A stretch of 64,000 nt of DNA from Leptobrachium leishanense (lineage: Eukaryota; Chordata; Amphibia; Anura; Megophryidae). Made by a program: the position numbers and the translations under genes. This document shows positions 58,248-64,000 of this stretch, piece after piece; the stretch's first letter is position 1, and every line of letters begins with the position of its first letter. The notes below the pieces were generated by a model. It worked only from the letters and a program-made list of their open reading frames with translations. It searched no databases and was not told the origin of the DNA. The stretch lies in the NCBI GenBank assembly GCA_009667805.1, contig CM019063.1:84161877-84225876 (forward strand), read 5' to 3'.

Positions 58248-58678
58248 ACGTTACCTTGGTCTCTTTTTTTTAAATTTATTTTTGTCTCCTTTCTCCACCA
58301 TTTGCTTTGCTAATTAGCATGTGAATCTCCTGCCCTATTAACACAGCCCATCCAGCATCAGGCGTTTACCTTTTAACTGCCTGAATGCAATTAGTCTGCC
58401 CTAAATAACAGCTAAGACTGGCTCCATTTGAGCCTTGGCTCTTGTGGCATCCTAAGTGGACGTTTAGAGTTGATTTCCTGGAGTTGCGGGACTGGAGGAA
58501 GGAACTGCAAGGCCCACTTTTTACTCTGGGTAAACACACGTCTATATCATGCTTTCTCTCACGCTTCTACTCTTTACTTCTACCTTTCTCCTTAAATGGA
58601 ACTCCTGCCCCTCTACCACCGACCCCTACACTATTTGCATCTCTCCCTCCCTCCTCTCGTCCCACATGATGGCCTCAC

Positions 58679-61600
58679 ATGAGCTCCTTTGTTTCCTCAG
58701 AACATGGTCTCCCTCTAACTCTCGTGCTGCCAATCACTCCCACTCCCACAAACCATTCCCACCTTCTCTTTCTCACCCTCCTGCTGTTACTCTATGCAGG
58801 TGACATATCCCTAACCCTGGCCACAACACATCCAATACTTCCCTCTCATCCTATCTCCATCGCACATAAATCACCTCCCTGCAAGCCCAGCAACCTCATT
58901 CCCATAAACCCTCAGCGCCTGTCCTCTTTCTCCTGCGCCCTCTGGAACGCTCGCTCTGTGTGCAACAAACTCACAGCAATCCATGACCTCTTCCTTTCAA
59001 ACTCCTTCAACCTCCTAGCTTTAACTGAAACCTGGCTAACTTCCTCTGACACGACCTCCGTTGCTGCTCTCTCACATGGCGGTCTACACTTGAGCCATAC
59101 CCCCAGACCGGGTGAGAGAAATGGTGGCGGGGTCGGAATCCTGCTCTCTCCCACCTGCACCTACCAGCATCTCCCTCCACCCCCATCCCTCTCCTTCTCC
59201 TCCTTCGAGAAACACTGCATCCGCCTGTTCTCTCCTCTGGCCCTCAGGGTGGCAGTCATCTACCGCCCACCGGGACCAACCTCCCAGTTCTTTGACCACT
59301 TTCCTACCTGGCTTTCTCACTTCCTGTCTTCTAATCTTCCATGCCTAATTCTCGGGGACTTCAACATTCCCATTGATGATCCTTCCGCCCCTGCTGCCTC
59401 CAAACTTCTTTCACTCACGTCCTCCCTTGGACTCACACAATCCTCCCTCCTCCCTACCCACTGCGATGATCACGCTATTGACCTTGTCTTTTCCAACCTC
59501 TGCTCCATTTCTGAGTTCAACTGTCGCCCTTTCCCCATCTCTGACCAGTACCTTCTCTCTTTCAACCTACCTGGACTTCCTAAACACCCTGCTCCCCCAC
59601 CCCGCACACACACACACTCACAGAAATCTACATGCTGTGGACCCCCATCAATTCTCCAATCTACTTCACCACCTCCCTCACACCTCATCCTTCACCTGCC
59701 CTGATGCTGCCACTAATCACTACAACACTACTCTTATCTCTGCTCTAGACACTCTTGCTCCTCTTCGACCCTGTAAGGCCCCACGCCGCCAGCTTCAGCC
59801 CTGGCACACCCTCCTGACTCGCTACCTGCAAAGATGCTCTCGCACTGCAGAGCGTGCCTGGAGGAAATCCCGCTCTGAAGCGGATTTTGTTCACTTCAAG
59901 TTTATTCTCCGGACATACACCTCTGCCCTCCACTTGGCCAAACAATCCTTCTTCTCATCTCTTATATCTACGCTGTCCTCCAACCCTAAACGGCTCTGGT
60001 CCACCTTCAACACCCTCCTCTACCCACCTGCACCTCCCCCCTCAGCTGCCTTCAGCGCTCAAGATCTGGCAGACTACTTCCTCAGTAAAACTCTAACTAT
60101 CAGAAGCAACATCTCAACACAAGATAGTTATCTGCCACCTCCACTCCCAGAGGTCCCCTCTGCCACCCTCTGCCGCTTCCTCCCAGCCACTGAGGAGGAA
60201 GTCAATTCCTTATTGTCCTCCTCACATCTCACCACGTGCCCGCTCGACCCCATTCCCTCACATCTAATTCCTCCCCTCTCCTCCTCCCTCACCCCTGCTC
60301 TCACACACATCTTCAACCTATCTCTCTCCACTGGCTCCTTCCCATCTGCCTTCAAACACGCACTAGTTACCCCTTTACTAAAGAAACATCCCTCGATCCC
60401 AACTCTCCATCCAACTACCGCCCTGTATCCCTGCTTCCCTTTACCTCTAAGCTCTTAGAAAAACTAGTCTTCAACCGCCTCTCCCTCTTCCTTTCCTCCA
60501 ATTCCCTACTTGACCCCCTGCAATCTGGCTTCCGTCCCCTACACTCAACTGAAACTGCCCTCACCAAAGTCACCAACGACCTCCTAACTGCTAAAAAACA
60601 CGGCCACTATTCTATTCTCAGCCTGCTTGACTTCTCGGCTGCTTTTGACACTGTTGACCACCCCCTCCTTCTACAGACCCTCAACTCTCTGGGTCTGGGT
60701 GACACTGCACTTGCTTGGGTTGACTCCTATTTATCCAACAGGTCCTTCTGTGTGTCCTTTGCTGGTAACTCCTCCTCTTCATGGCCTCTATCTGTTGGTG
60801 TACCTCAAGGCTCTGTCCTTGGTCCTCTGCTCTTTTCCATCTACACCTCCTTCCTGGGCAAAATCATCAACAGCTTTGGCTTTAATTAGCTCCTCTACTC
60901 TGATGACACTCAGATCTACCTCTCTACCCCTGATCTCTCTCCCCCTGTCCTTTCCAAAGTCAGTGACTGTTTATCTGGCATCTCCTCCTGGATGGCCTCC
61001 CACCACCTAAAGATCAACATGTCAAAGACTGAGCTCCTACTTATTCCTCCCTCCAATGCCTCCCCACCTCCTGACTTCTCTATCACGGTGGAGGGTATCA
61101 CCATCTCCCCATCAAACCAAGTTCGCTGTCTTGGAGTTACACTTGACTCTGCTCTTTCCTTCATCCTCCACATCAAGTCTCTTTCCTCCTCCTGCCGATA
61201 CCAACTGCGTAATATTTCCAGAATTCGGCCATTTCTTACCGCTGTCACCACAAAACAACTCATACACGCCCTGGTAATCTCCCGACTCGACTATTGCAAT
61301 AATCTCTTATCTGGCCTCCCTCTGTCCCGCCTCTCCCCCCTACAATCCATCCTGAACACCTCCGCCAGGCTAATCCACCTCACCCGCCACTCTGTCTCTG
61401 CCGCTCCCCTCTGCGAGTCCCTTCACTGGCTCCCCATCCACTGCAGAATTAAATTCAAAATCCTTATCCTTACCTACAAAACCCTCACTAACTCAGCTCC
61501 CCACTACCTGTCCTCACTAATCACCAAATACACGCCAGCCCGCTCCCTAAGGTCAAACAGCGACCTGCGCCTAGCTTCTCCCCGCATCACCTCTTCCCAT

Positions 61601-61744
61601 GATAGACTGCAGGATTTCTCACGCGCAGCCCCCACTCTCTGGAACGCTCTCCCTCGTACTGTCAGACTTTCCCCTAACTTCTCTTCCTTCAAACGCTCCC
61701 TTAAAACGTTCCTATTTAGGGAAGCCTACCACCCAACTCACTGA
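58679..61744 (+). pseudogene. L2 endonuclease-reverse transcriptase, lightly damaged
   Basis: The endonuclease part (58679 to about 59600) has LWNARSVCNK, LTETWL, GGGVGILL, YRPPG and GDFN. The frame shifts near 59610 at a (CA)n run and returns near 60385. RT follows with [29 protein letters not shown] and [14 protein letters not shown] at 60887-60889 lies just before the YSDD active site (Asp codons 60902-60907); the older copy reads YVDD and the usual box is YADD. The C-terminus (60992-61744) has LDYCNNLLSGLP and LWNALP. Two frameshifts and one stop are the visible lesions. Confidence 0.88.
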
Positions 61745-63171
61745 CGCAACCATCAATCACTCTCACCTTACAGTCCTCTCCTCCTGTTTCCAACCCCAAC
61801 CCTCCTAGATTGTGAGTTCCTACGGGAATAGGGCCCTCATCTCCTCCTGTACTGTTTGTCAAATGTTGTTCAATGTATTGTAACCCTGTCTATAGTGTGC
61901 CTATTGTACAGGGCTGCGGAATATGCTGGCGCTTTATAAATAAAGAATAATAATAATAATACAAACCACAGAAATTTTGGGATAGTGTTCTGTGGACTGA
62001 TGAAACAAAATTAGAACTGTTTGGGCCCATGGATCAACGCTATGTTTGGAGGAGGAAGAACAAGGCCTATGAAGAAAAGAACACCTTGCCTACTGTGAAG
62101 CATGGCGGGGGGGTCAAACATGCTTTGGGGCTGTTTTGCTTCTGCAGGTACAGGGAAGCTTCAGCATGTGCAAGGTACCATGAATTCTCTTCAGTACCAG
62201 GAGATATTGGATGACAATGGGATGCAGTCCGTCACAAACCGGAGGCTTGGGAGACGTTGGACCTTTCAACAGGACAATGATCCCAAGCATACCTCCAAGT
62301 CCACTAGAGCATGGTTGCAGATTAAAGGCTGGAACATTTTGGAGTGGCCATCGCAGTCACCTGACTTAAATCCGATTGAGAACCTCTGGTGGGACTTAAA
62401 GAAAGCAGTTGCAGTGCGCAAGCCTAAGAATCTGACTGAACTGGAGGCTTTTGCCCATGACGAATGGGCGAAGATACCCGTAGATCGCTGCAAGACACTT
62501 GTGTCAAGCTATGCTTCACATTTAAAAGCTGTTATAACTGTAAAAGGATGTTGTACTAAGTACTAAGATTGAATGTCACTTGGGGGTTGAATAAAACTGA
62601 TAATGATGTGAGCACAGAAAAGACATTTGTGGTTAGTTCATTATAAATGTTATGTTATATTTGTCTGACCTACACGTGCCTCTTTGATTTAATTGTAAGC
62701 AAGATGACTGAATGATCAAAATCAATGTCAAACTGGCCAAAACACTCAATTTCAGTGGGGGTTGAATAATTTTGAACACAACTGTACCTCAATACGAAAT
62801 GCATCTGTAAACATGTAACATAATGACTTTATTTCCTACATATTTATTTTTCTGTTAATCTGTATATTTGGTCTTGTGTTAATATCTTGCATTTTACTAT
62901 TTTGTATTTCTGTAACCACTCAATGTTCTCGAACCCAGGACATACTTGAAAACGAGCGAAATCTCAATGTATCCTTCCTGGTAAAATCCTTTATAAATAA
63001 ATTAACTAAATTACGAGCTTCAGGACAGAGGGAAAATGCATTGTGGTCCATTGTGGTCGAACATGCGGCGAACACCCGGAAATGTTCGGTGTTCGCGATC
63101 TACTCGAACAGGCTAAGTTCGGGTTGAACCCCGAACCGTCCGAACCCGAACAGCTCATCCCTAGGGCTGAC

Positions 63172-63460
63172 ATCTTTGATATCAGCCCGCCTCCGGGACT
63201 CCGGCCAGCGGACTGACTGCACCACGCCGGGCGTGTTGATGTCCATTTCAGGCCCCCCCTCGCAAGAGCAGGGAGAATGCCTGAAGGGGAGGGTGTCATT
63301 AGGACCCCTCTGTCTCCCCAGCGGTGGTGGCCACAAAGAAAAGGCAGACACCACTGGGAAGGGCGCAGTCTGCCCTTCACACTGATGCCTGCCTTTAACC
63401 CCAAATGTGGATGACGTTAGTTTGGGAGTTAACCCCTAACTGCCACCTATCGCAACTAGA
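63172..63460. other. No gene; short GC-rich non-coding sequence
   Basis: The first 30 bp form a small inverted repeat around GGGCTGACATC and GATATCAGCCC, overlapping the hAT target duplication. TTAACCCCTAACTGCC at 63429-63445 may be a single piggyBac-like end. Confidence 0.35.
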
Positions 63461-63464
63461 GGGT

Positions 63465-64000
63465 CATGTTTGGTATTATTGGAAAGGCCAGAACATAGCC
63501 TTTCCAATTATACCAAGCATGACCAGGTTCGGTGTAAAAATAAATTTTTTAAAAATTAATGAATAAATAGAAATAGAAATTAAACTTTTTCCTTGTTTTT
63601 TACATTTATTAATGCAGCACTATTATTTACTTTTAAATTATAATGTCACACAATGATGCTGCACTAACTAAAAATTCCTTTTTTTCAGTTCTAGCTAAAA
63701 TCCCATTTTTTCTCCAAAAAATACAGTACCGGTTTCCCATTTTTAATATTTTTAACAAGAGTACCCAAACAATATATAACCGCAAAGGCTTTGATAATAA
63801 AATGTGAAAAAAATATTTTACAAGCTGTAGATTTACATTTTATGGAAAAATCCACGTTTTTTTTTAAAAATTTTGTTATAGCATTCTGGCAGGACATAAC
63901 AAATACATAAAATAATGGTATTGTGGATCTACCGAGTCTGCCAAAAAAAGGATATATAATATGTCGGAGTCCTACAATAAAGCATGACTTCAAATCGCGT
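63465..64000 (+). repeat. Dispersed repeat family S, copy 2, cut by window end
   Basis: It starts with a hairpin: the segment at 63465-63491 and its complement at 63499-63525 pair over about 26 bp, with core TATTGGAAAGGC. Then follows AT-rich sequence that aligns with 32365-32810. Related hairpin phrases occur at 31290 and 51735. It probably continues past 64000. Confidence 0.6.

Larger units (their letters stand above)
57846..61960 (+). mobile_element. L2-type LINE, nearly full length, with tandem-repeat 5' end
   Basis: The exact duplication ACAAAC flanks it (57840-57845 and 61961-61966), so the insert includes the six-copy 67 bp array at its 5' end. The 3' end has GGCGCTTTATAAATAAAG and a short (AAT)n tail. 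Length is 4.1 kb. It is the youngest layer of the nested hAT on the right side. Confidence 0.9.
57464..62566 (+). pseudogene. Tc1 transposase (DD34E) split by an L2 LINE
   Basis: The N-terminal part (57464 to about 57845) has a helix-turn-helix region (KGNGYKKISKMLNIPRETI) and a GRGRK motif. The C-terminal part (about 61961-62566) has WTDETK, FQQDNDPKHTS and the Glu in SPDLNPIENLW, so the DDE triad is present. The L2 sits between codons for the MNK segment and the PQKFWDSVLW segment. A second lesion is a frameshift at the run of seven G near 62105. Codons beside the insertion are duplicated only as ACAAAC. Confidence 0.9.
57046..62784 (+). mobile_element. Tc1/mariner element holding an L2 LINE
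   Basis: TA flanks both ends (57044-57045 and 62785-62786). The outer ends CAGTTGTGTTCAAAATTATT and complement have an inner direct repeat ATTATTCAACCCC (57236-57250, and on the right near 62580-62592), giving an IR/DR structure with arms of about 210 bp. The L2 insertion (57846-61960) lies in the transposase. Without it the length is about 1.62 kb, the standard Tc1 size. Confidence 0.92.
56956..63010 (+). mobile_element. LINE 3' fragment inserted in the hAT
   Basis: The left part (56956-57043) encodes a LINE RT C-terminal segment (APQIWNNLPDTVKSSPSLKS). The right part (62787-63005) is its 3' UTR, ending CCAGGACATACTTGAAAACG...CTTTATAAATAAATT. The Tc1 element (57046-62784) splits it. The hAT sequence on both sides (ACCTGTGGT and ATTACGAGCTTCAGG) is nearly continuous in the sister hAT near 26370-26430. 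It gives the 3' tail shared with the window's SINE. Confidence 0.75.
47973..63163 (-). mobile_element. hAT DNA transposon expanded to 15.2 kb by nested insertions
   Basis: The exact 8 bp duplication GGGCTGAC (47965-47972 and 63164-63171) brackets inverted ends TAGGGATGAGC. The left 500 bp equals the 3' end of the hAT at 26240-30974 and the right end equals its 5' end, so this is one element on the minus strand. In minus order: 5' end (63163-63011); a LINE fragment with Tc1 and L2 inside (63010-56956); the 81 bp array; transposase (55381-52365); a deleted hAT insertion (50116-52299); the 139 bp array with a Harbinger MITE; and the 3' end. Without insertions and array growth it would be about 5 kb. 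Confidence 0.92.

Noticed and set aside
56956..63010. Two separate insertions either side of the Tc1
   Set aside because: The left part encodes the RT C-terminus and the right part is a LINE 3' UTR, and the Tc1 has TA at both ends, so one split LINE fragment is simpler.

Overview
The window is vertebrate, repeat-dominated, AT-rich DNA with no host exon that I can recognise. The mix of elements points to an amphibian, most likely a frog: CR1 and L2 LINEs, a tRNA-derived SINE, gypsy-type LTR elements with a SCAN-like capsid, hAT elements with GTTCGG-rich ends, Tc1 elements with about 200 bp inverted repeats, TWA-targeted Harbinger-type MITEs and TTAA-targeted MITEs. This assignment is inference from family content; no species marker is visible.

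Layout. 1-5800: a solo LTR with a 5 bp duplication (268-1168), a Harbinger-type MITE, a palindromic MITE, an L2 tail and a SINE in otherwise featureless DNA. 5804-13354: a minus-strand gypsy-type element with about 1.19 kb LTRs and a gag-pro reading frame but no pol. Its LTRs directly abut copies of a roughly 480 bp block that occurs three times. 13355-18430: mostly featureless, with two TTAA MITEs and another Harbinger-type MITE. 18517-23045: an old L2 LINE interrupted by a DNA transposon of an unclassified type, itself interrupted by a Harbinger MITE. 23630-26095: a probable solo LTR carrying a non-autonomous hAT element that holds a palindrome and two minisatellites. 26240-30974: a complete but decayed hAT transposon with an exact 8 bp duplication. 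31000-38460: three copies of a CAGGG-ended MITE, one holding a nearly intact Tc1 element, then a palindromic telomere-like minisatellite. 38649-39140: a solo LTR. 41150-45170: a CR1 LINE with intact ORF1 and broken ORF2.

47973-63163 is one hAT element on the minus strand, bounded by the perfect 8 bp duplication GGGCTGAC and swollen to about 15.2 kb by nested insertions. On the left, an expanded 139 bp tandem repeat holds a Harbinger MITE and a second, deleted hAT (50116-52299), which contains a MITE array, another Harbinger MITE and a piggyBac-like MITE. On the right, the hAT holds a LINE 3' fragment, which holds a Tc1 element, which holds a nearly full-length L2 with a tandem-repeat 5' end. 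Several insertions have uninterrupted sister sequences inside the same window, so their duplicated targets can be read directly.

No protein here is likely to be functional except possibly the CR1 ORF1 product. Relative ages follow from nesting: the outer hAT is older than the LINE fragment, which is older than the Tc1, which is older than the L2.
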